A stretch of 34,029 nt of DNA, taken from assembly GCA_018064425.1 (NCBI GenBank), contig JAGHVF010000059.1, positions 1-34,029 on the forward strand, in the 5' to 3' direction. The position numbers were made by a program, and so were the translations under genes. Under the pieces are notes generated by a model. It was not told the origin of the DNA. It did no database searches and saw nothing but the letters and a program-made list of their open reading frames with translations. Below are positions 26,933 through 34,029 of this stretch, piece by piece (positions within the stretch are counted from its first letter, which is position 1; each line of letters begins with the position of its first letter). Origin of the DNA: Candidatus Colinaster equi. GTDB lineage: Bacteria > Bacillota > Clostridia > Lachnospirales > Lachnospiraceae.

Positions 26933-27631
26933 CTACAACATGGAATTTTTGTTCTTGTCCACCCTGGACACTTTATATTTAACCTTTATTCCTAAATTCT
27001 GAATACATTTTATCAAGTCGTTTTCATCTACCCCCTTAAGCTTGACCTTATAAGTATTCTGAATATGTGTTTTTCCTTTTTTAGTAACACCTCTTTCCAT
27101 GATAAGCTTAACACTCTCACAAACACCCATTATTTTTGAAACAAGCAGTTTCTTATCTTCTTCGCTCTTAACCTCTATTTCAAGAAGTCTGACTCTGTCG
27201 GATTTATGGTTTTCCCAAAACGGTGCTTTCATATAGCAATAGTAAATTCCGAGAATTACAGCCCCGTACATTAATCCCAAAAGAACATAACCGGTACCGC
27301 AGGCTATACCAAATGAAATATCAATGAAAATACTTACTATTTCCTTCGCTGTTCCAGCTGCCGATTTGAACTTAATAAGTGCAAAAGCTCCGGCCACAGC
27401 AATACCTGCTCCAAAGTTACTTGATACCAAGAGAACAATCATCGTAATAATGGCAGGCAAAAGAGCAAGAGTAATTGCATAGCCCTTTGAACTGTTTGTT
27501 CCACTCGATCCCCAATATACATTTGCAAGAGCTCCGCCCAAAAACAATGCTACCAAAATGCTTACTATTACTCCAAGAAGTGTAATATTTGCTACTGTCC
27601 CATAAACATTAGTCAATAATCCCAAGTTCAT
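26933..27631 (-). CDS. DUF4956-family membrane protein
   Basis: 232 residues. Four hydrophobic segments occupy residues ~15-135, followed by a soluble ~95-residue domain of ferredoxin-like strand/helix pattern (RLLEIEVKSEEDKK). AGAFALIKFKSAAGTAKEI and SFGIACGTGY correspond to the conserved DUF4956 signature. The family has no proven biochemical role, but its genes often sit beside VTC-type polyphosphate polymerases and CotH proteins. CotH is nearby here; no VTC gene is. It overlaps the metallo-beta-lactamase gene by four bp (ATGA), so the two are coupled. Confidence 0.82.
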   Translation of the reverse strand: MNLGLLTNVYGTVANITLLGVIVSILVALFLGGALANVYWGSSGTNSSKGYAITLALLPAIITMIVLLVSSNFGAGIAVAGAFALIKFKSAAGTAKEIVSIFIDISFGIACGTGYVLLGLMYGAVILGIYYCYMKAPFWENHKSDRVRLLEIEVKSEEDKKLLVSKIMGVCESVKLIMERGVTKKGKTHIQNTYKVKLKGVDENDLIKCIQNLGIKVKYKVSRVDKNKNSML

Positions 27632-28569
27632 TCCAAATCATACCTTTCATTTATATAGTTATCTTCACATAAATCCGCATACTCAGAAGACACTGTAATG
27701 CCATTTGCCACGGTAATCACTTCGCCATTTGCAGTGCCATATGTCTTTACACCTGCATTCGTAAGTGCATTCGCTGTATCCACAGCCTCTGTAACCTCTG
27801 CAGATGTACTTATAACGGCATATTCCGGCGTTGTATATGCAACAAGATCCAATGCCTGTTTTCTATCTTTTCCGTGATGTGGAATTTTAATCCAATCACA
27901 AGAAAGATTGATTCCGGAATCAATTAAATCTTCAATTCTGTCTTTTTCAATATCGCCGGTGAAAAGAAGTCTGTTTACTCCGTACGACATTAGACAAACC
28001 AATGATTCATTGTTGTCGGCATTTTTTTCATCTTCCAGATAACTATCATCCTGTGCAACTATTATTTCAATATTGACATCATTCCATTTATAAGTTGTAT
28101 TCTCCGATAATTTTTGAACATTGGGTAAATCACCAATGTAATCCATAAGCGGAGCGTATAGCTTCTTTTTACTTACGTAATTGGGAATAAAAATTGTCTC
28201 TACATTGTAATTCTTGACTATCCTAAGTGCACTTCCGATATGATCCTTATCATAATGCGTAAGTATCATAAAAGAAATATCTTTAACACCTGTCTGCTCA
28301 ATTTTTTCAACTATTTCGTCATAACTGTCTTCAAGTCCTGTATCAATAATTCCTATCTCATCGTTATGCTGTATTAAAGCCGAATCAGCATCTCCCACAT
28401 TCAAATTTCTTACAATCAAAAGCCTGTCAGTGATCTCTGCTGCACCGCCATTATTAAAATCCCCTGACTCATTACTTTTTATTGGAGAAGCGCCCACAAT
28501 TATTAGCACAACCAGCAAAATAGCAATGGGTATGATATTATAAATCAGTTTCTTAGCCTTATTATTCAT
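27628..28569 (-). CDS. Membrane-anchored ComEC/Rec2-like metallo-beta-lactamase-fold hydrolase
   Basis: 313 residues. One N-terminal membrane segment (residues 10-28) suggests an extracellular catalytic domain. Metal-binding motifs of the MBL fold are clear: LTHYDKDH at 103-110 (H105, D107, D109, H110), LLFTGD near 215 and IPHHGKD near 238. It resembles the detached beta-lactamase domain of ComEC proteins, proposed to act on nucleic acids or phosphodiesters, but it has no channel domain. The ribosome site (GGAG) is spaced unusually far from the ATG. First gene of the leftward run of intact genes; its partner DUF4956 follows with overlap. Confidence 0.85.
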   Translation of the reverse strand: MNNKAKKLIYNIIPIAILLVVLIIVGASPIKSNESGDFNNGGAAEITDRLLIVRNLNVGDADSALIQHNDEIGIIDTGLEDSYDEIVEKIEQTGVKDISFMILTHYDKDHIGSALRIVKNYNVETIFIPNYVSKKKLYAPLMDYIGDLPNVQKLSENTTYKWNDVNIEIIVAQDDSYLEDEKNADNNESLVCLMSYGVNRLLFTGDIEKDRIEDLIDSGINLSCDWIKIPHHGKDRKQALDLVAYTTPEYAVISTSAEVTEAVDTANALTNAGVKTYGTANGEVITVANGITVSSEYADLCEDNYINERYDLE

Positions 28570-28616
28570 AATTATCGCTTTTATCTCCGCCTGTTACCTG
28601 CTCATTTCTCTGATTA

Positions 28617-28810
28617 TTAATACGAAAAGGTATCAACAATCTCCAAAAGTTCATTAATTCTGTTCATATAATAATCGCGCGCCTGCGCATCTTCCTTTGA
28701 TAAGTTCATTCCCTTTTTATAACATCTTCTTACGAGTCTTACATAACATAAAAAGACCTTATATTGGAAAGTTTATCCGCAAGCCACAGTGCCTCAACAT
28801 CCCTGTCCAT
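28617..28810 (-). pseudogene. Decayed HD-domain-like fragment
   Basis: Two pieces in different frames. The first reads MDRDVEALWLADKLSNIRSF and stops; LADKLSNIR is typical of HD-type (p)ppGpp-hydrolase-like proteins. About 10 bases later a second frame reads CYKKGMNLSKED and NRINELLEIVDTF to a stop at 28617, as expected for the same protein after a frameshift. Stop codons also precede the first piece. Family assignment rests on one short motif. Nothing is recognised in 28811-28899. Confidence 0.42.
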
Positions 28811-28899
28811 TTAATCAAAGTAATAATAACACATTAATCCCATATTGACATACGCTAAGATAAACAAGTTTCTTAATCACTCTAATTACTCTTGGCAAT

Positions 28900-29266
28900 C
28901 TATGAAGTGGTTTTAGGCTTCTCGATGAGGTTTTCAGCTATGTGTTTAATCTTACACATAACCCACGGAACCAAAATCATAACGTAAATGATAAAAATCG
29001 AATTACACAAAAACTTGGATGCATCACGACCGATATATTTTTGAAAAAAATCAATCGAATACGTATCCCAAAGAATCAGCACGCATCTTGGTAGGATCGA
29101 CGAGTAATGAACCGTCTTCAAGGTACTGCAACGGATACTGTTTGAGCAGGTAATAAGCTACTAATACCGCGCAAAGTATCAATCCTCCTATCAACACCCA
29201 TTTGTCACGTCTTATATCTTTATCTGTCCACTTCTCAATCATCACGGATACAAACATCACCAACAC
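28900..29266 (-). pseudogene. Frameshifted membrane-protein remnant
   Basis: One frame gives a membrane segment (KWVLIGGLILCAVLVAYYL) and ends at a stop after DSLGYVFD. Another frame picks up just past it with FFQKYIGRDASKF and a second membrane segment (FIIYVMILVPWVM) to 28900. The break lies near a run of seven T residues (29044-29050 region), a common frameshift site. No valid start with a ribosome site is seen, so the N-terminus is probably lost too. I do not recognise the family. Confidence 0.5.
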
Positions 29267-29342
29267 AGTGGCACCGCAAACCTAATTGATTATAACACAA
29301 CTTTATTTTCATTACACTTTGACTAATTCTCTACCGACACTA

Positions 29343-29370
29343 TTGACGTATCATCATTAATAAGTATATG
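29343..29370 (+). promoter_or_regulatory. Candidate promoter for the CotH gene
   Basis: TTGACG (29343-29348), a 16-bp gap and TATATG (29365-29370) form a fair sigma-A promoter, with an AAGATAAT alternative -10 just beyond. A GAGGAC ribosome site lies about ten bases before the ATG at 29429. It is the only clear plus-strand promoter in the window. Confidence 0.45.
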
Positions 29371-29428
29371 TTAAGATAATAAAAGAAAAGTGTTAGCTAT
29401 ACAACACGCTAAGTGAGGACACAAATTA

Positions 29429-30712
29429 ATGAATAAAAATATCAACTGCAAAATCAGAACTCTCGGAGTATTAATTCTATCCTTGATGACTCTTACCGCA
29501 TGTAATACCTATAATACCCAAACGATAGCCGAAAAATCTGTCGACCTATATTCAAATGAAACAGAAGGTTGGGCAGATGAATCTAAATCTCAATATAACA
29601 GTAAGCTTCCTGTTGTCTATATCAATACCGAAGATTCCAAAATAGACAAAAAGGAGTACTCAAATGCGACCATGAAAATTCAGGGAAATGACCTGTGGCC
29701 GGAACAGTACGACGGTCCAATCCAGATCAAAGGACGTGGTAACTCTTCATGGGTAATGGACAAAAAGCCCCTTAAGATTAAGCTGGATAAGAAAACAAGC
29801 CTATTTGATATGAATAAGTCAAAGCATTGGGCTCTTTTGGCAAACTATATTGATGAATCCAACATGAAAAACCGAATTGCCAATGATATTGCCGAAAGCA
29901 TTGGACTTCTATCTATGAAAAGCACTTGGGTACAGGTTGTTTTGGACGGAAACTATGCAGGACTTTACCAATTGTCGGAATCGATTCGTCCCGAAATAGT
30001 TGACGGACTTCTATTTGAGGTTTCCGCAGAATACGATGAGGACATCCAATTCCGTACGTCCACTTCGAAATGGCCGGTTATGGTTATAAGCACTGATGAA
30101 GTAACCTCGAAGCCGGAACTTCTGGATCATGCAAAAGAAATATGGAATCGCTTTGATGAAGCCGTCAGTTCCGAAGACGGATATGCTTCTGACGGAACAT
30201 ATTATGCTGATTTGATAGATATGGATTCATGGATAAAGTATTGGATGATTGTTGAACTTATGAACAATTCCGATGCCATCAAGAAATCACGATATGTTTC
30301 GTTAAATAACGAAGACAAGCTTGTTTTTGGCCCTATTTGGGATTCGGATTTTTCTTTGAACACATCGCCAAAAATATATACGGAATTACACTGGTCAAAA
30401 GAATCCCTCGCAATTGATGACCCTACCGGTTGGAAAATGATGGCTTCAACAGATGAAAATAATTTCCTGGATGAGCTTTTCTCCCATGAGGATTTCAAGC
30501 AAAGAGCGTATGAACTGTTCCTCTCGGAATTTTCTCCGGCAGTTTCATCTTACCTTGAAAGCAATACTCTGGAGGGGTATTACGCTTACTTAAAAGATGC
30601 CGCTTTAGCCAATGAATCTCTTTGGAGATTTGACCGTGGTTTTAACGGTGATTACGAGGCAATGTATTCCTTCTTAAAAGAGCGATTCGAATGGATGAAA
30701 AGTGAGATTTAA
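29429..30712 (+). CDS. CotH-kinase-family lipoprotein
   Basis: 427 residues. A signal peptide ends in the lipobox LTAC (C25), predicting a lipoprotein on the outer face of the membrane. The CotH domain spans ~60-420: IKGRGNSSW at 100-108, KPLKIKLDKK at 113-122, HWALLANYIDESNMKNR at 133-149, GNYAGLYQLSE, YWMIVELMNNSD and FGPIWDSD. CotH proteins are atypical kinases that phosphorylate spore-coat or surface proteins; many are widespread in non-sporing Clostridia with unknown targets. It is the only plus-strand gene supported here and diverges from the DUF4956/MBL pair, a frequent genomic partner of CotH. Its flanks are decayed DNA. Confidence 0.9.
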   Translation: MNKNINCKIRTLGVLILSLMTLTACNTYNTQTIAEKSVDLYSNETEGWADESKSQYNSKLPVVYINTEDSKIDKKEYSNATMKIQGNDLWPEQYDGPIQIKGRGNSSWVMDKKPLKIKLDKKTSLFDMNKSKHWALLANYIDESNMKNRIANDIAESIGLLSMKSTWVQVVLDGNYAGLYQLSESIRPEIVDGLLFEVSAEYDEDIQFRTSTSKWPVMVISTDEVTSKPELLDHAKEIWNRFDEAVSSEDGYASDGTYYADLIDMDSWIKYWMIVELMNNSDAIKKSRYVSLNNEDKLVFGPIWDSDFSLNTSPKIYTELHWSKESLAIDDPTGWKMMASTDENNFLDELFSHEDFKQRAYELFLSEFSPAVSSYLESNTLEGYYAYLKDAALANESLWRFDRGFNGDYEAMYSFLKERFEWMKSEI

Positions 30713-30766
30713 ACATACATTGGGGCACTTTTGAACTCCAAACCAAAATTTAGATACTATTATTAA

Positions 30767-30933
30767 GAACTGCTAACATTATTAAAAAGGGCAACATATC
30801 ACGAATTCTCGCAAATACATCGGCAGATTGAGAATGATATGAAGAAGCGACAAACATGAAACAGATATTATTCAATTTATTGGCCGAGTTTTCTGTTTTG
30901 GTATTGACCGGAATTTGCTTTGTAAATGTCTAA
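30767..30933 (+). other. Unrecognised ORF tail and overlapping 25-codon ORF
   Basis: A stretch without its own start reads LKRATYHEFSQIHRQIEND to a TGA at 30857-30859. An ATG overlaps that stop as ATGA and opens a 25-residue hydrophobic peptide (MKQILFNLLAEFSVLVL) to 30933. The ATGA overlap is operon-like, which suggests the broken 3' end of an accessory gene and its small neighbour. I recognise neither. The rest of 30713-30963 holds nothing else I can support; no clear terminator follows CotH. Confidence 0.28.
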
Positions 30934-30963
30934 GCAGCAAACTTAGCCTGCAGCCTCGAATAT

Positions 30964-31301
30964 TTCAAATGCTACTTTTTCCGCATGTATAGGCTTTAGA
31001 GACCTTTCCTTTGGGGTCATGGTGATAAATACTGATTCCCTCGGCACTTGTTTCAGACGCCTTTACCGAAGATGGAATACAGGTTTCAAATACATTCAGA
31101 CTTCTGAATATGACTCATCCAAAACCGACATTATATCTTTGGTATAATTGTTCCTGGTATCCACCATCGTCCTTACAACACCTTTTATAGCCAGTTTAGG
31201 GTTAATCTGTCGCTTTACCTTATAAATTTCTTAATGAGTTGCTGAAGGCCTTTAACAGGCAGAAAAGCCATCTGTGAAGGTATGATAACTTCATCAGCTG
31301 C
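30964..31301 (-). pseudogene. ParA-family partition ATPase C-terminal remnant
   Basis: Three frames read in order give the ParA C-terminal half. ADEVIIPSQ...LPVKGLQQLIKKF is in frame with the ORF to 31215; KRQINPKLAIKGVV and MVDTRNNYTKDIM follow; then NVFETCIPSSVKASE and SAEGISIYHHDPKGKV end near 30964. At least two frameshifts interrupt it and the Walker A half is missing. This type of ParA belongs to plasmids and conjugative elements. The relic is joined directly to the nucleotidyltransferase reading frame, implying a deletion that fused the two. Confidence 0.8.
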
Positions 31302-31975
31302 CTGTTTTACCTTTTGAAGTTCTCTATTTATAAAGTCATCTAGTTCTTTAACTTTTGCTGCAAGTCCCATTTCTGGCATCTGCTGTTTCATTTTCAACAA
31401 CTCATCTACGATAGGGCGCAATTCAATTGGCAACTCTTCATCTAATAACGCAGAAAAAAGCATTGGGGGTGAGTTTTCTTATCTACAACCCATTTAGCTG
31501 CAAGTAATGGCCGAATAACATAAAAATATTTTTTGATACGAACTTCTTCACCTTGCAGATATGCTTGATTATTGTTATTAGCCATGTGCCAGTAGTGATA
31601 AAGATTTTTCTTCCGGGAATAATATTCCTGGCGCAATGCTTTTAATTCTTTAAACGATTCACTATCCCTATAGATAATAGGTGAGGCACACCATTCAAAG
31701 ATTGATGGATTCGAATCATGCATTAGTTGTAAAGCTTTCTTCAGATCCCAACCATTAATATCTAGTACATCATCAAGTTGCCACTCTATTACATCCTTTG
31801 TTTTCTCTAATTTCAGATAATCTTCCAATGTTCTGACATATATAAATCTAACATCATAATCACTATTAGGAGATTCAAAGCCCCATGCTCGGCTTCCCGA
31901 CTCTATAGCTGCAATTATTCTTACATTTTCTTTCTCTTCTATTTCTTTCAATTTTTCAATGATAATATCTCTCAT
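31302..31975 (-). pseudogene. Frameshifted nucleotidyltransferase (RlaP/PF10127-like)
   Basis: The N-terminal ORF (31975-31442) carries the polymerase-beta-type nucleotidyltransferase site: SGSRAWGFESPNSDYDVRF at residues 26-44 with G27, S28, D39 and D41. KYFYVIRPLLAAKWVVDKK follows as in the PF10127 family. A run of five C residues on the coding strand (31465-31469) has apparently lost one base: adding one restores THPPMLFSALLDEE and joins the second ORF. After FINRELQKVKQ the frame enters ParA sequence. The gene is thus both frameshifted and truncated by fusion. A sequencing error in the homopolymer is possible for the frameshift but not for the fusion. Confidence 0.7.
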
Positions 31976-31989
31976 CTTTGCCTGTTTTA

Positions 31990-32026
31990 GTTGAACGATG
32001 CACCATTTTGGGTGGGGTATTCAGGT
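31990..32026. repeat. 37-bp direct repeat, copy 1
   Basis: It matches 32286-32322 over 37 bp with a single C/T difference; identity stops abruptly at both ends. It lies 14 bp upstream of the nucleotidyltransferase start. On the minus strand both copies encode PPKMVHRST in the same frame. Confidence 0.85.
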
Positions 32027-32055
32027 TATGTAACTGCCTACTGGACTTGATGTTA

Positions 32056-32193
32056 TTATTCATCATCTTCAGAGTAACCAAACTCTGCATCATATTCAAT
32101 TTTCTCTTCTTCTGTCATTTCTTTGGGATTTTTAAGTGCTTCCTGAGCCTCTTTTACAAGTTCTTCCATTGATTTATTCATTATTTTGTCCAT
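32056..32193 (-). CDS. Small acidic protein, 45 residues
   Basis: ATG at 32193 behind a textbook AAGGAGG at about nine bases. The protein opens MDKIMNKSMEELVKE and ends acidic, AEFGYSEDDE. No membrane segment, no cysteines; a helical, Glu/Lys-rich peptide. It lies inside the 296-bp unit bounded by the 37-bp direct repeats and overlaps the preceding 42-residue ORF by 20 bp. I do not recognise it. An antitoxin or accessory-element protein would fit its size and context, but that is only context. The strong ribosome site makes translation likely. Confidence 0.55.
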   Translation of the reverse strand: MDKIMNKSMEELVKEAQEALKNPKEMTEEEKIEYDAEFGYSEDDE

Positions 32194-32302
32194 TGTTATC
32201 AACCTCCTTGAGTTTTTTATTAGTTTTACTAGATTGCATTTGTTTCCAGTTTTTCATACCTTCAGGTGACCATTCTTCAAATATTGTTGAACGATGCACC
32301 AT
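32174..32302 (-). CDS. Small ORF of 42 residues starting in the direct repeat
   Basis: ATG at 32302 lies within repeat copy 2; the peptide reads MVHRSTIFEEWSPEGMKNW and continues Lys/Asn-rich to 32174. The frame is open upstream only to a stop about 25 bases away, and no ribosome site is clear. It may be the decayed 3' end of a longer gene, with the repeat as its duplicated part. Its end contains the ribosome site of the 45-residue gene, so the two look like adjacent operon genes. Family unknown. Confidence 0.35.
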   Translation of the reverse strand: MVHRSTIFEEWSPEGMKNWKQMQSSKTNKKLKEVDNNGQNNE

Positions 32303-32322
32303 TTTGGGTGGGGCATTCAGGT
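32286..32322. repeat. 37-bp direct repeat, copy 2
   Basis: The partner of 31990-32026, offset by 296 bp. Between 32323 and 32397 there is only the tail after the Cas2-like relic, including a short GGTTTT/AAAACC hairpin right after its stop. Confidence 0.85.
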
Positions 32323-32397
32323 ATTACATCTTGTATTTCATACAGCCAATCATACTATATATATGCCTTAATAATACAATTGGTTTTTCAAAACCCC

Positions 32398-32547
32398 TTA
32401 TATCATTATAGGGCAATTTGCACCAACTGTTTTTTCTTGATAATCAGGTTCTCCTGTAACCATATAAATATTATTATACTGCTTCTCTGTAAGCCTTAAT
32501 AATCTTACAACACCTGTTTTAGGTTTGACTTCAGCAATTCTCTTCAG
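32398..32547 (-). pseudogene. Probable Cas2 C-terminal remnant
   Basis: A 49-codon open stretch without a start reads LKRIAEVKPKTGVVRLLRLT, then EKQYNNIYMVTGE and QEKTVGAN to a stop. The K-x-G-x-V-x-x-L-x-x-TEKQ-x-x-N order fits the C-terminal half of CRISPR-associated Cas2 proteins. The N-terminal half, with the ferredoxin-fold Asp, is missing. It begins within the last codons of the DUF4406-like gene in another frame, so a deletion probably joined them. No Cas1, Cas9 or array is present. Confidence 0.5.
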
Positions 32548-33193
32548 CCCGGTATCTCATAATTATTTCTTCAATAAAGCGTGCCATTTTTTGTTTTCCG
32601 TAAATTTTAAATGGATCATAGCCCGATTGCTTATCTGCATGACCAATAAATGGATAATCACAAGTCGGAATCGACTCATCTTCTGGGACCCACGGATCCA
32701 TAGTTATATAATTTCCTTTTTTTATAATAGCCATATCTTTCAGCAAGAAATCATCTGATGGATAGTCAGCAGACAGATGGGTCCAAATATCATATTGTCT
32801 TGCAGCATGCATCTCTGCAATCTTAATATGTAAGCTGACTTTTTGCTCAATTGTATTTCTATCGATTGGTTCAATAGCATCTATTGTTTTACCAGTCATA
32901 AATGCGTAACAGATTTCCGACCAAGTACTCTCACCAATGTAGCCATTAGGATTAATGACAAATATTTCATCTGCCATATCTATTTTAGACTTATGCATAT
33001 CGTCGAGCATAAATTTTGTTTCTGTTAATGTATTCTCATCCATACCTTCCCATACTTCTTCATCACCTGAATGCCCATATAGACCAACTGATATTACAAT
33101 GCAACCTTTAAGTGTTAACTCTTTTTGCATTTTAATGAATTCATCTTTGAATCTTGTACTTCCACATAATGTTACAACTCGATATTTTCTCAT
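32531..33193 (-). CDS. DUF4406/nucleoside-deoxyribosyltransferase-like protein
   Basis: 220 residues. VTLCGSTRFKDEF at 7-19, VISVGLYGH, MHKSKIDMADEIFVINPNGYIGEST and the following SEI form the glycan/nucleoside-binding pattern of DUF4406 and nucleoside 2-deoxyribosyltransferase-like proteins. These bind or cleave nucleotides; the exact reaction here is unknown. AAAGGAGG precedes the ATG. The last residues (RAEENC) run into the Cas2-like relic, so the native C-terminus may be lost. A TATAAT lies in the 58-bp gap before it, suggesting its own promoter. Confidence 0.75.
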   Translation of the reverse strand: MRKYRVVTLCGSTRFKDEFIKMQKELTLKGCIVISVGLYGHSGDEEVWEGMDENTLTETKFMLDDMHKSKIDMADEIFVINPNGYIGESTWSEICYAFMTGKTIDAIEPIDRNTIEQKVSLHIKIAEMHAARQYDIWTHLSADYPSDDFLLKDMAIIKKGNYITMDPWVPEDESIPTCDYPFIGHADKQSGYDPFKIYGKQKMARFIEEIIMRYRAEENC

Positions 33194-33251
33194 AGGAAGA
33201 ACCTCCTTTCTTTACCTTAATTATACACTATATATATGTACATTATTTTGT

Positions 33252-33920
33252 TCATTGCATACTTGCTTGATACTGTTGAAAGCACTCTACCAACTGCATG
33301 ATACGCTTTATCTGTGCAGCTTGTGTTGGTGGTTTTATATATTCATAATCATAGTATTCTTTTTCAGGATCCGGTCTTACACCTATAATTTTTTTATCCT
33401 TTAGGCAATTACATGCTTGTATTTTCAATTTTGCTAAACGTTTATCCGTCCCCCATGCTGCAATAATCACAGCATCTTCTTGCATTAATTCATTTCTGAT
33501 TTCAGTTCGTTCTGCTGAAAATAAACTTGCTTTTTCTCCCAAGTTCTCCATCACACTCATTGCTTTTTCGTAATTACCCTCTTTATAATCCAACAAATTA
33601 AGAATTCTGACTTTCTTTAGTTTGCACTCATCCATAAATGCCATTACGCATTTCTGAGCTGGGTCACTCATTGCCTCGACTAAATTCATTTCTGCGTATT
33701 TTGAATTCACTAATGGTGTGAGATCTTTTTGTTTTTTACGACAACTTCCTGGATTTATCATTATGATATATGCGTCAATCGGCGCATCTAAATCATTTTT
33801 ATCCACTATGTCTGCAAAAAGCCTAGCATCCCCTTTATTTTTATCATTAATTGGATAAAACTTTGCTAATACAGCATATTTCTTACGATACACATTTACT
33901 TTCTGAAAAATAAAATCCAT
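33252..33920 (-). CDS. DUF1643-like protein
   Basis: 222 residues, soluble. IIMINPGSCRKK followed by DLTPLV, then AMSDPAQKCVMAFMDEC, VRILNLLDY and AVIIAAWG resemble DUF1643, a uracil-glycosylase-like fold found in phage and accessory DNA. No enzymatic role is established. The ATG at 33920 has only a weak AGAGAG site. It lies 58 bp before the DUF4406-like gene in the same direction; both look like accessory cargo. Nothing is identified in 33921-34029. Confidence 0.6.
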   Translation of the reverse strand: MDFIFQKVNVYRKKYAVLAKFYPINDKNKGDARLFADIVDKNDLDAPIDAYIIMINPGSCRKKQKDLTPLVNSKYAEMNLVEAMSDPAQKCVMAFMDECKLKKVRILNLLDYKEGNYEKAMSVMENLGEKASLFSAERTEIRNELMQEDAVIIAAWGTDKRLAKLKIQACNCLKDKKIIGVRPDPEKEYYDYEYIKPPTQAAQIKRIMQLVECFQQYQASMQ

Positions 33921-34029
33921 TCTATGTTTCTCTCTATACTTTCTTATTTATTTTGCACAAAAAAGCTAGTATTTAAGCCATTTGTACAATGATCAATCAA
34001 GTTTCAAACAATGATAAGCATTCATTAAT

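Noticed and set aside
30713..30760. Terminator after the CotH gene
   Set aside because: A TTGGGG/CTCCAA hairpin can form but it needs a wobble pair and is not followed by a T-run.
31990..32322. CRISPR array from the 37-bp repeats near a Cas2-like relic
   Set aside because: Only two copies, separated by 259 bp that contain a coding ORF with its own ribosome site; no spacer-sized spacing and no palindromic core.

Overview
The window is about 34 kb of moderately AT-rich DNA (roughly 40% GC by eye) with strong AGGAGG-type ribosome binding sites. It looks like a low-GC Gram-positive gut or rumen bacterium, most plausibly a Lachnospiraceae member near Butyrivibrio, Pseudobutyrivibrio or Roseburia. 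That placement rests on protein style: a MATE transporter fused to an anti-sigma-like ATPase domain, a CotH/DUF4956 pair, and PcfB and ParA relics of Lachnospiraceae-type conjugative elements. It is inference, not a database match.

Layout. From about 28.6 kb down to 0.1 kb almost every gene lies on the minus strand, so transcription runs right to left. In that order: a ComEC-like metallo-beta-lactamase and a DUF4956 membrane protein (28569-26933); two AT3 acyltransferases, an asymmetric heterodimeric ABC exporter and three paralogous GT2 glycosyltransferases (26750-17996), closed by a hairpin terminator; a new promoter driving a GT2-GH3 fusion protein and a condensation-domain-like acyltransferase (17755-14289); a mobile-element scrap (PcfB fragment); a terminator overlapped by a promoter; then a 3992-residue four-module NRPS followed 11 bp later by the MATE-ATPase fusion (13806-110). 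Five perfectly phased 11-bp repeats follow the MATE gene.

How the genes may work together. The NRPS reads A-PCP, C-A-PCP, C-A-PCP, C-A-PCP, reductase. Its first A domain lacks the aspartate that binds the amino group of amino acids, so the chain may begin with a carboxylic acid that is not an ordinary alpha-amino acid. The terminal reductase predicts release as an aldehyde or alcohol. Nearby are an acyltransferase, the GT2-GH3 fusion (whose GH3 part resembles acyl-acid amido synthetases but has lost its ATP motifs), three GT2s, two AT3s and two export systems. Together these suggest a capped, possibly glycosylated or acylated, reduced peptide. The glycosyltransferase/ABC/AT3 block could equally be an independent surface-glycan locus. 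No PPTase or regulator gene is visible.

The right flank (28.6-34 kb) is different: one intact plus-strand CotH lipoprotein gene set among decayed genes. These include HD-like and membrane-protein pseudogenes, a frameshifted nucleotidyltransferase joined to a ParA relic, a likely Cas2 tail, and a pair of overlapping small ORFs near two 37-bp direct repeats. Two intact housekeeping-type ORFs (DUF4406-like and DUF1643-like) close the window. This looks like a hotspot of insertion and deletion beside the biosynthetic locus.
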